Positions 1 through 5,028 of a stretch of 8,648 bases of DNA are shown here, one piece after another. Origin of the DNA: JAAEQG01 sp023133475 (lineage in GTDB: Bacteria; Planctomycetota; Phycisphaerae; UBA1845); assembly GCA_030631415.1 (NCBI GenBank), contig DAOVLE010000221.1, positions 1 to 8,648 of the forward strand, read 5' to 3'. The notes under the pieces were generated by a model that saw only the letters and a list, made by a program, of their open reading frames with translations, was not told the DNA's origin and searched no databases. A program made the position numbers and the translations under genes. Position 1 is the first letter of the stretch, and every line of letters begins with the position of its first letter.

Positions 1-50
1 CCCCATCCCGTTCCGGCTGCCTGCGTAGCAGGCAGCCGGACGGGGTGGGG
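1..50. repeat. Long hairpin with perfect 12-bp inner stem
   Basis: CCGGCTGCCTGC (13-24) and its exact reverse complement (28-39) flank a GTA loop. The stem continues outward to positions 1 and 50 with only T11 bulged and one T-G wobble. The outer stem (CCCCATCCCGTT on the left) is shared, in inverted orientation, with the hairpin at 98-151, but the inner stem differs. It lies downstream of the 3' end of the minus-strand gene at 177-713. No T-run follows on either side, so it is not a typical intrinsic terminator; a REP-like repeat is more likely. Confidence 0.75.
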
Positions 51-64
51 GACTGACTCGAACC

Positions 65-95
65 AATCGGTACCGCGACCGTAAGGGAGCGGCCA
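65..95 (+). repeat. 31-bp repeat with GNRA-type hairpin, copy 1
   Basis: This matches 4441-4471 at 30 of 31 positions. The core CCGCGACCGTAAGGGAGCGG (73-92) folds as four G-C pairs, a tandem G-A/A-G mismatch, two G-C pairs and a GTAA loop. As + strand RNA this gives tandem sheared-type GA pairs under a GNRA tetraloop. It is intergenic and sits between two larger hairpins. Its function is unknown; it looks like a REP-type element. Confidence 0.75.
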
Positions 96-97
96 TG

Positions 98-151
98 GGT
101 GCCCCACCCCGTTCGCCGGTCCTTCGGACCGGCGAAACGGGATGGGGCACC
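98..151. repeat. 25-bp-stem hairpin, same family as 1-50
   Basis: The arms 98-122 and 126-151 pair almost completely around a TTC loop, with one bulge (A137) and one C-A mismatch. The outer stem CCCCACCCCGTT / AACGGGATGGGG is shared, inverted, with the hairpin at 1-50. The inner stem (CGCCGGTCC / GGACCGGCG) is different but still perfectly paired. It lies just past the stop codon of the minus-strand gene ending at 177. It might impede transcription, but there is no T-run. Confidence 0.75.
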
Positions 152-176
152 CGCAGCACCCGCGCAGATCGGATGC

Positions 177-713
177 CTACAGATCAAACAGCATCATCTG
201 TTGTTGTTGCTGCTCTCGACGAGGAACGGTGGCGGCTCGCGGGGATGCCAAAGCCGACTTACGCCGCGTCGGGCTGATGAAACCCTCCACGTCCTGAAAA
301 TCCCACAACTCCCGAGGAACGGGATTGCCGTCCGGATCGCGCACCGTCGCACCATATCGGTCCACCAAAAAGCGGGCGGCAAACCGATCGCACATCGACT
401 CCTTCTGACGCGGGTTGCGGCGGGCACGCTTGACCAGCAGATGATAGCACTCGTGCAGAAAGACAAACAACACCACCTGATACCCGTCAGCCAACTCGAG
501 GGTATAGATCGGCTTCCACCAGCGTTTGCGGTCGCTCACCGCACGGGCGATGTGCGTGCCCATCTGGTAGGGATACTCCAGGTGCCGCCCAAGGTTTATG
601 AGTATCCGCCCTTCGCAGTAATAGCAGGACCCGGAGAAGTCAGCCCCGCGGCTATAGCGAACACGCACCACCAGACGCCCGGTGCGCCAGAACCGAATCG
701 CCTCAAAACACAT
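177..713 (-). CDS. HExxH zinc-peptidase-like protein (ImmA/IrrE-type), possible clamp-binding C-terminus
   Basis: A protein of 178 aa from the only in-frame ATG. A zinc-peptidase helix HECYH is at residues 87-91 (H87, E88, H91). It is followed by E105-S-M-C-D-R-F-A-A, which fits the ExxA(N/D)xFA third-ligand motif of the M78/ImmA-IrrE zincins. A CYYC pair is at 30-33. There is no signal peptide or membrane segment, so it is probably cytosolic. The tail has five glutamines (168-172) and ends Q-M-M-L-F-D-L. That fits the Qxx(L)F pattern of bacterial sliding-clamp-binding peptides, which often sit at the extreme C-terminus. The start is uncertain: no Shine-Dalgarno precedes this ATG, and the open frame continues 19 codons upstream to an ACG placed 8 nt after a GGAGG (779-783). 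Substrate is unknown. ImmA-like proteases cleave repressors and SprT-like ones cleave DNA-protein crosslinks; neither role is demonstrated here. Confidence 0.75.
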   Translation of the reverse strand: MCFEAIRFWRTGRLVVRVRYSRGADFSGSCYYCEGRILINLGRHLEYPYQMGTHIARAVSDRKRWWKPIYTLELADGYQVVLFVFLHECYHLLVKRARRNPRQKESMCDRFAARFLVDRYGATVRDPDGNPVPRELWDFQDVEGFISPTRRKSALASPRAATVPRREQQQQQMMLFDL

Positions 714-947
714 GCGCCACAGGCGTTCGTCATCCAGCCCCGTACGATTGTCGAAATCAAATCCGTTCGTCTTTTACGCCTCCCATGCGGGTGTGGCTAT
801 GCTCTGTGGTGCGACTGTTTTTTTCGGTCTACACTTCAATTGGTTGGATGCCATGCAACGCCGTAAACCCAATGTTTTCGTTCTTGTTCGCATTCTTAGC
901 CTCCGGAGGAGGCGTCATCGTGTTCATGAACACGGGTCCTCAGGTTG
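714..947. other. Intergenic stretch without a recognised gene
   Basis: This is the upstream region of the minus-strand zinc-peptidase gene. Apart from the possible 19-codon extension and the GGAGG at 779-783, I see no convincing promoter, RNA gene or coding frame. A run of seven T residues lies near 818-825. Open frames across it look like shadows. Confidence 0.5.
779..783 (-). promoter_or_regulatory. GGAGG Shine-Dalgarno without an adjacent standard start codon
   Basis: Read on the minus strand, GGAGG is followed 8 nt later by ACG (768-770), in frame with the zinc-peptidase gene and preceded by an in-frame TAA (774-776). No ATG, GTG or TTG lies in that frame between the TAA and the ATG at 713. 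The 19 intervening codons read as plausible protein (T-N-G-F-D-F-D-N...R-L-W-R). Either translation starts at a rare codon, a base difference hides the start, or this match is chance. Confidence 0.35.
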
Positions 948-1029
948 GGGTGGCCCATGGCTTTAGCCGTGGGGGACACGAATCGCGTGGAATATTCGCG
1001 TCCCCCACCGCTAAAGCGGTGGGCCACCC
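948..1029. repeat. Long inverted repeat with 36-bp arms
   Basis: The arms 948-983 (starting GGGTGGCCCATGGCTTTAGC) and 994-1029 pair with four mismatches or fewer around a 10-nt centre. It lies between the 3' end of xerD (1086) and the 5' region of the zinc-peptidase gene. A solo left arm, 32 of 36 identical, is at 6442-6477. There is no T-tract, no internal ORF and no obvious target duplication. It is a MITE- or REP-like palindromic unit, and it may end or fold the xerD transcript. Confidence 0.8.
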
Positions 1030-1085
1030 GCCTGTCAACCTTATGCCACAAAAAATGGCCACACACCCTCCATGGGGACCGGCTG

Positions 1086-2024
1086 TCATTGTCGGGGGTG
1101 GCAACGCTGGTGAATCTCCTTCAGGCGGTCGTTTCCGACGTGCAGATATATCTGGGTGGTGGATACGTCGGTGTGGCCCAGCAACTCTTGCACGATACGC
1201 AAGTCGGCTCCGCCGGACAGCAGGTGCGTGGCGAAACAATGCCGCAATGTGTGCGGAGATAGATTGTCGGTAATCCGAGCGGTCCGCGCGTGCTTCCGCA
1301 CCAATCGCCAAATGCTGGTCCGGTCGAGACTACGCCCGGTGCGCGACAGAAAGACACCACTCCCCGACCGCGGACGGGCCAGCACAGGCCTAAGCTCACG
1401 CAGATAGCGGCACAACGCACGGATAGCATCCCGGCCAATGGGAATGATCCGCTCCTTGTTGCCCTTGCCCAGGCAGCGCAGATAGCCGACCTCCATGTTG
1501 ACCTGCTCCAACAGCAGGTGCGACACTTCGCTGACCCGCATACCGGTGGCATAGAGCAATTCCAGCAAAGCCCGATCACGTAAATAAAACTCGTCCGCCG
1601 TGTCCGGAGCACTCAGCAAGGCGTCGATCTGCTGATAGTGAACTATAGGCGGAAGATAACGCCACCTTTTGGGCGCCTCGATAAGCGAAGCCACGTCGCG
1701 GTATAACTTCTTCTCGCCATACTGATACCGCAAGAACATCTTGATCGCGGACAACCGCCGGGCAATCGTGGCTATTGCCAGGTTGTCTTCCTGCAACCGT
1801 TGCAAATGGCGCTGCACGTCCAGAATGGTGATGTCGCGAGGCTGAACACCCCACTTCACCAGATTGCCCCAGAAGCTGCAAAGGTCCCGCTGGTATGCGA
1901 CCACGGTGCTGCCGGCCAATCCGCATTCCACGAACAAATAGTCCAGGAAGCACTTGATCGGTTCCGGCGGCAGCACGATCGGTTTACGTAGTGGTGTCGG
2001 CGAAGATAGCCGTGTCGCCTCCAT
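1086..2024 (-). CDS. xerD: Tyrosine recombinase XerD
   Basis: This 312-aa protein, near the usual Xer length of about 300, is a site-specific recombinase. Xer proteins resolve chromosome dimers at dif with a partner Xer and FtsK. The N-terminal SAM-like core-binding domain spans about 20-105 (FLDYLFVECGLAGSTVVAYQ). The catalytic domain spans about 125-300 with the full set R163 (GMRVSE), K187 (GKGNKER), H258 and R261 (SPHTLRH), H284 (LLGHTD) and nucleophile Y293 (TTQIY). The ending E-I-H-Q-R-C-H-P-R resembles the XerD rather than XerC C-terminus. The start ATG has AAAAAGGA about 9 nt upstream. It begins 33 nt after the lipoprotein gene, so the two are probably co-transcribed. A mobile-element integrase is less likely, as no attachment sites or cargo are seen. 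No dif site was found in the window. Confidence 0.92.
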   Translation of the reverse strand: MEATRLSSPTPLRKPIVLPPEPIKCFLDYLFVECGLAGSTVVAYQRDLCSFWGNLVKWGVQPRDITILDVQRHLQRLQEDNLAIATIARRLSAIKMFLRYQYGEKKLYRDVASLIEAPKRWRYLPPIVHYQQIDALLSAPDTADEFYLRDRALLELLYATGMRVSEVSHLLLEQVNMEVGYLRCLGKGNKERIIPIGRDAIRALCRYLRELRPVLARPRSGSGVFLSRTGRSLDRTSIWRLVRKHARTARITDNLSPHTLRHCFATHLLSGGADLRIVQELLGHTDVSTTQIYLHVGNDRLKEIHQRCHPRQ

Positions 2025-2057
2025 GACCTTGGTTCCTTTTTGCGTTACAATAAATGG

Positions 2058-2579
2058 TTAATCACCTTCCTCGACCACGTGGCCCGAAAGGGTGTCTCCG
2101 AACGTATCAGCCATCTCGTTGTCGGTGGTGCGCATCGCGCGGCTGAAAACTCCGATAAGCAGGTCAGCCTGCATCTGCCGGTTTTCATCCAAAAGCCGGG
2201 CGCGACCCAGCAGTATCGCCCCCTTGCCGATCAATGCCATAACACCCCCGGGCGGCTGATAATAAATAATCTCCACGTCCGCCGTGCAAACTTTATTACC
2301 GGACAGCTTCTCCGTTGCGGACGCGGCGTGCTCTCTCAAAGCCGACATGATGCAGGCGTGCACGCCCGTCGGGCACACCGGCATTATCGTATTGACCACC
2401 GTCCCGATCCGAAGCTCCCCCACGGACCCATAGAAACCCGCACTCGCCTCGCGGACCGGCACCACCTTGCCCGAAGCACCCTTCAGTTCGGTGTAGCCGC
2501 GCTTGGCCAAGCTCGTCGGGCTGCATCCTGAAGCCGGCAAGAGGGCAAAAGCAAGAACAAAATACCGTTTCCATGTCAT
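2058..2579 (-). CDS. Putative lipoprotein, function unknown
   Basis: From the ATG at 2579 this is a 173-aa protein starting MTWKRYFVLAFALLPASGC. It has a positive N-terminus, a hydrophobic core and a lipobox-like A-S-G-C with Cys19 as lipidation site, so it is probably exported and membrane-anchored. A GTG at 2636 would add 19 residues, but it falls about 6 nt from the predicted transcription start of the promoter at 2649-2676 and would bury the signal peptide internally, so I reject it. The mature part has a GTVVNTIMPVCPTGVH stretch (59-74) and a glycine-rich strand pair followed by RARLLDENRQMQADLLIGVF (126-145). This recalls small lipoproteins with repeated beta strands such as DUF4410-type proteins, but I cannot assign a family. 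Cysteines at 69, 76 and 98 could form a disulfide. The gene leads a likely operon with xerD. Confidence 0.8.
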   Translation of the reverse strand: MTWKRYFVLAFALLPASGCSPTSLAKRGYTELKGASGKVVPVREASAGFYGSVGELRIGTVVNTIMPVCPTGVHACIMSALREHAASATEKLSGNKVCTADVEIIYYQPPGGVMALIGKGAILLGRARLLDENRQMQADLLIGVFSRAMRTTDNEMADTFGDTLSGHVVEEGD

Positions 2580-2648
2580 TGATGTGTCATCCAGGTGATC
2601 GCTAATCCCAACCACATTCTGGTCTCTCTGACTCACTCTACCAGCACC

Positions 2649-2676
2649 ATTGTAAGGGAAGCTGTTGAATGGTCAA
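2649..2676 (-). promoter_or_regulatory. Sigma70-like promoter for lipoprotein-xerD operon
   Basis: On the minus strand TTGACC (2671-2676) and TACAAT (2649-2654) are separated by 16 nt. Each box matches 5 of 6 consensus bases. The predicted start is near 2642, giving a leader of about 63 nt before the ATG at 2579. Confidence 0.6.
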
Positions 2677-2714
2677 ACAATTAAAAAACTACTGGGACCC
2701 TGCGCATAGAGAGA

Positions 2715-2740
2715 GTAGGGCGGGTTTCACCCGCCTTCCC
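2715..2740. repeat. GTAGGGCGGG hairpin, single unit
   Basis: GTAGGG leads into GGCGGGT / ACCCGCC (2719-2725 and 2729-2735), a perfect 7-bp stem with a TTC loop. The left half of the paired element at 5029-5085 begins identically. It lies upstream of the lipoprotein promoter. A GTAG beside a GC-rich hairpin resembles REP sequences recognised by RAYT transposases. Confidence 0.7.
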
Positions 2741-2849
2741 GGCTGAGGGGGGGGACTTACCCTATATCCTGCGGTAGCACGTAACGCCGTGAACCTGATA
2801 TAACAGCGCTAGTGTCATATTCGATACAAACAGTTTCGCGTTTCGACGG
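2741..2849. other. Intergenic stretch, nothing recognised
   Basis: This lies between two repeats downstream of the permease stop. It holds a run of eight G (2747-2754) and AT-richer sequence without a credible gene, promoter or terminator. Confidence 0.5.
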
Positions 2850-2904
2850 GTCGCGCTAGGCCCGGCATTTATGCCGGGTGAGAAGGCCGAACGAAGAATC
2901 CCCC
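2850..2904. repeat. 55-bp repeat with CCCGGCAT palindrome, copy 1
   Basis: This is identical to 8579-8633 except at two positions. It contains the perfect palindrome CCCGGCATTTATGCCGGG (2861-2878) and ends in a C-run. It is directly followed by the composite GTAGGG element at 2905. Confidence 0.8.
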
Positions 2905-2995
2905 GTAGGGTGGGTGTAGCCCGCCGTAGGCGGGCGAAACCCACCACGCCGGTTGGTGGGTTCCACCTCGCTTCGCGAGGTTCCACCCGCCCTAC
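2905..2995. repeat. Composite palindromic GTAGGG element (two halves)
   Basis: It begins GTAGGGTGGGTG and ends CCACCCGCCCTAC, so the outer ends are inverted. Inside are perfect hairpins GCCCGCC-GTA-GGCGGGC and ACCTCGC-TTC-GCGAGGT, and a central AACCCACCA / TGGTGGGTT pairing. The left half recurs at 4479-4526 and the right half at 8129-8173 (44 of 45 identical). Its right end supplies the stop codon of the permease gene. Confidence 0.85.
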
Positions 2996-4425
2996 TGCCC
3001 GGTTGCCAAAAAGAGCACGAACAATACTGCAAACACCGCCACCAACGGATGAATCTCACGCACACGCCCGCGAACGAGCTTGAGCAGAACGTAAGACACA
3101 AAACCCCACGCGATACCGTGCGAAATGCTCAGGGCAAACTGCATCACCACGATGGTCAGAAAAGCCGGCAGTGCCTCAGTCATGTCATCCCATTTTATCT
3201 TGACAATCACCGGCAGCATGTAGCAACCGATGATTATCAGAACCGGGGCGATTACCGGATGGCAGAAGACCAGTGTTCCCTCGGGGGCGACCGCACCCAG
3301 CGATTGAGCGCCGACCACCACCGCCCCCCCGACCATCTCCACCACCGGGTAGAAAAACAGAGAGCCCCCCAGCAACAGCCCGGTCACCACCGTTGCCAAC
3401 CCGGTGCGGGCCCCGGCGGAGATGCCCGCCGCCGACTCGACGTAGCAGGTCACCGTGCTGGTGCCCATAGCCGCGCCACATACCGTCCCAATACCGTCGG
3501 TCATCAAAGCCGGCTGTGCCTGGGGGATGGTGCCGTTGTGCATCAGGCCGGCCCGCTCCGCCACGCCCACCAGGGTCCCCACCGTATCGAAAATATCCAG
3601 TATCAAAAAGATGAAGATGATCGTCAGAATCTTGCTCCACGGGTTCTCGTTGAATAGTTGCTTGAACCCGGCGAATACCCCAAAGGCTGTTGAGCCGGCA
3701 TCTGGAACGCTGCTGACGATCTTCCCTTTCCAGGTGACCAGGCTGTAACCCCACGATTCAGCCCCGAAGTGCGAGGCGATCAGCCCCGCCACGGTAGTGA
3801 GCAGCACGCCGTAAAGGATCGCCCCCCGGATGTTGAAGGTCAGCATGATCCCGGTAATCAAGAGGCCGAACAGCGTCAGCAACACTACCGGGCTCTTCAG
3901 GCTGCCCATCTGCACGTACACTGCGGGGTTGTCCACCACCACTCCGCCCATCTGGAGCCCCACGAAGGCAATCAGAAACCCGATCCCGGCGGCGATGGCA
4001 TACTTGAGCGAATTGGGAATCCCCCGGATCAGTGCCTCCTGCAAGCCGGCACCGGCTAGAAGAATGAAGATCGCCCCTGCGATCATGTTGGCTGCCAGCG
4101 CTTCTTGCCACGACCACCCCATCCCTCCCACCGCCGCCGCTCCGCAGATGGTCAGGGCGAAGAAAACGTTGTGGCCCATCGCCGGCGCCAACGCCACCGG
4201 GAGGTTCGACCACAACCCCATCAGGATGCAGGCCAACGCGCTGCACACGCAGGTAGCTACGAAAACCCCGCCGTGGTCCATTGGTGTAACCATCTCCGGC
4301 TTACTCAGGATCACCGGCTGCACGAACAGGATATAGGACAATGCCACGAACGTTACCGCACCGCCCAGCACTTCTCGTCCGATGGTGGTGTTATGTTCGC
4401 GTAGTTGAAACAGTCGTTCGATCAT
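2992..4425 (-). CDS. NCS2-family nucleobase permease (AzgA/PbuG/GhxP-like)
   Basis: This 477-aa protein, a normal length for COG2252 permeases, probably imports adenine, guanine or hypoxanthine with protons across the inner membrane. It has about a dozen or more hydrophobic segments. Family motifs are VTFVALSYILFVQP (24-37), the APAMGHNVFFA loop (80-90, usually APGMGLNAYF), the substrate-site segment F-D-T-V-G-T-L-V-G-V-A-E-R-A-G-L (279-294), and GTSTVTCYVESAAGISAGAR (321-340). The start ATG has GAGGAG 8 nt upstream (complement of 4434-4439), which fixes it. The purine specificity cannot be read with confidence. The upstream region carries repeats, and no purine riboswitch was recognised. The TAG stop lies inside the GTAGGG repeat at 2905-2995, but the C-terminus looks complete. 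Confidence 0.92.
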   Translation of the reverse strand: MIERLFQLREHNTTIGREVLGGAVTFVALSYILFVQPVILSKPEMVTPMDHGGVFVATCVCSALACILMGLWSNLPVALAPAMGHNVFFALTICGAAAVGGMGWSWQEALAANMIAGAIFILLAGAGLQEALIRGIPNSLKYAIAAGIGFLIAFVGLQMGGVVVDNPAVYVQMGSLKSPVVLLTLFGLLITGIMLTFNIRGAILYGVLLTTVAGLIASHFGAESWGYSLVTWKGKIVSSVPDAGSTAFGVFAGFKQLFNENPWSKILTIIFIFLILDIFDTVGTLVGVAERAGLMHNGTIPQAQPALMTDGIGTVCGAAMGTSTVTCYVESAAGISAGARTGLATVVTGLLLGGSLFFYPVVEMVGGAVVVGAQSLGAVAPEGTLVFCHPVIAPVLIIIGCYMLPVIVKIKWDDMTEALPAFLTIVVMQFALSISHGIAWGFVSYVLLKLVRGRVREIHPLVAVFAVLFVLFLATGQ

Positions 4426-4440
4426 TCCCGAAACTCCTCA

Positions 4441-4471
4441 AATCAGTACCGCGACCGTAAGGGAGCGGCCA
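4441..4471 (+). repeat. 31-bp repeat with GNRA-type hairpin, copy 2
   Basis: It matches 65-95 at 30 of 31 positions, with the core hairpin at 4449-4468. It starts immediately upstream of the permease Shine-Dalgarno, so the permease leader RNA would carry the complementary strand, whose loop is TTAC rather than GTAA and is less stable. Confidence 0.75.
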
Positions 4472-4478
4472 GTCGGAC

Positions 4479-4526
4479 GTAGGGTGGGTGGAACTCGCCG
4501 CAGGCGGGCGAAACCCACCGCACCGG
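4479..4526. repeat. Left half of the composite GTAGGG element, alone
   Basis: GTAGGGTGGGTG, then CGCC-GCA-GGCG and AAACCCACC, ending in CCGG, follow the left half of 2905-2995. The expected right half is missing, and the GTCCAAA element starts 4 nt later. Confidence 0.75.
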
Positions 4527-4530
4527 CTAA

Positions 4531-4612
4531 TAAGTCCAAAGTCCCTGGTCCAAAGTCCAAAGTTGGAAACCAGCGGGACTTTGGACCTTGGACTTTGGAC
4601 TTTGGACCTTTA
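4531..4612. repeat. GTCCAAA-unit palindromic element, copy 1
   Basis: It is built of repeated GTCCAAA on the left and TTTGGAC on the right. Positions 4534-4545 pair perfectly with 4575-4586, and CTGGT (4545-4549) can pair with ACCAG (4569-4573). The 71 bp 4531-4601 match 8051-8121 at 65 positions. It is non-coding. Confidence 0.8.
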
Positions 4613-4623
4613 ATAAACGAAGA

Positions 4624-4666
4624 CGCGAGTTGACGGAACCTCCTTGCTCCGTCAACTCGCGATTTT
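4624..4666. terminator. Perfect 14-bp hairpin, candidate terminator; loop is anti-SD/SD
   Basis: CGCGAGTTGACGGA (4624-4637) pairs perfectly with 4648-4661 and is followed on the + strand by ATTTT. It lies 45 nt past the stop of the minus-strand mini-protein gene, so it may end that transcript, where the sequence after the stem is only moderately T-rich. The 10-nt loop is ACCTCCTTGC on the + strand, which contains the 16S anti-Shine-Dalgarno. On the minus strand the loop reads AAGGAGGT. Confidence 0.6.
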
Positions 4667-4710
4667 ACGCCAACCCCCGGGTTGTAGCTTGGTGGCGCGG
4701 GAATGAGATT

Positions 4711-4908
4711 TTATAAATCCTCGACCCAATCCGTGAGGTAATCCCCCAGGTCCAGGTCGTCGTCGTGGCCGTCGATGTCGTTAGCCACGTCCTCCAGTTC
4801 GGATGCCGCGTACCTGAGTGCGTCAGCGGCACACCCGTCGGTTCCGTAGAGTGCCAACAGGGGGGCCATCAAAGCCGCCCTTATCCAACGTGTGGCGTTG
4901 GTCTTCAT
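4711..4908 (-). CDS. Small secreted acidic protein, 65 aa
   Basis: The N-terminus MKTNATRWIRAALMAPLLAL is positively charged then hydrophobic, like a signal peptide, and leads to YGTDGCAAD. Cleavage could follow GCA or C26 could be lipidated, though T-D-G-C is a poor lipobox. The remainder is about 37 residues with 14 Asp or Glu and one Arg, including DDDLDLGDYL (49-58), and ends WVEDL. I do not recognise a family. Reality of the gene is supported by a very strong Shine-Dalgarno, GGAGGAAGG (complement of 4912-4920), 3 nt from the ATG. It is divergent from the flippase gene and has a hairpin downstream. The acidic tail might bind cations or a basic partner, but this is not shown. Confidence 0.75.
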   Translation of the reverse strand: MKTNATRWIRAALMAPLLALYGTDGCAADALRYAASELEDVANDIDGHDDDLDLGDYLTDWVEDL

Positions 4909-4958
4909 TTGCCTTCCTCCGTTTCGTGTCTGGTTGGAAACGAGGAGGCATCGCTCGC

Positions 4959-4997
4959 GTTATATCTATTATCGGTCGGTTACCTCCGAATCGTCCA
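4959..4997 (-). promoter_or_regulatory. Weak candidate promoter for the 65-aa protein gene
   Basis: On the minus strand GATAAT (4968-4973) has an 18-nt spacer to TGGACG (4992-4997). An alternative -10, TATAAC, is at 4959-4964. The AT-rich block stands out in an otherwise GC-rich gap and is placed about 50-60 nt before the start codon. Confidence 0.3.
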
Positions 4998-5028
4998 GTT
5001 TCCCCAGTTTAACATCAGACTTTTTTCT

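Noticed and set aside
98..151. Hairpin as an intrinsic terminator of the zinc-peptidase gene
   Set aside because: No T-tract follows the stem on the minus strand, and a sister hairpin lies near it, so a repeat is the simpler reading.
99..866. A long + strand frame of 255 codons opposite the zinc-peptidase gene
   Set aside because: Its protein is compositionally odd with no motifs, and the opposite strand carries a coherent HExxH protein.
1086..2024. The tyrosine recombinase as an integrase of a mobile element at tRNA-Arg
   Set aside because: It is 6 kb from the tRNA, has XerD-specific C-terminal features, and no direct repeat of the tRNA end was found.
2040..2065. AT-rich bases between the lipoprotein gene and xerD as a dif site
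   Set aside because: They do not show the two 11-bp Xer half-sites with a 6-bp centre.
2577..2636. GTG start for the lipoprotein at 2636
   Set aside because: It lies almost on the predicted transcription start and puts the signal peptide 19 residues inside; the ATG at 2579 gives a normal signal peptide.
2747..2754. Run of eight G as a phase-variation tract
   Set aside because: It is not inside a gene or between promoter boxes.
4426..4530. Purine riboswitch before the permease
   Set aside because: The leader is occupied by two repeat elements and shows no purine-aptamer core.
4531..4612. GTCCAAA repeats as a CRISPR array
   Set aside because: The units are 7 bp and inverted, without unique spacers of even length, and no cas gene is present.
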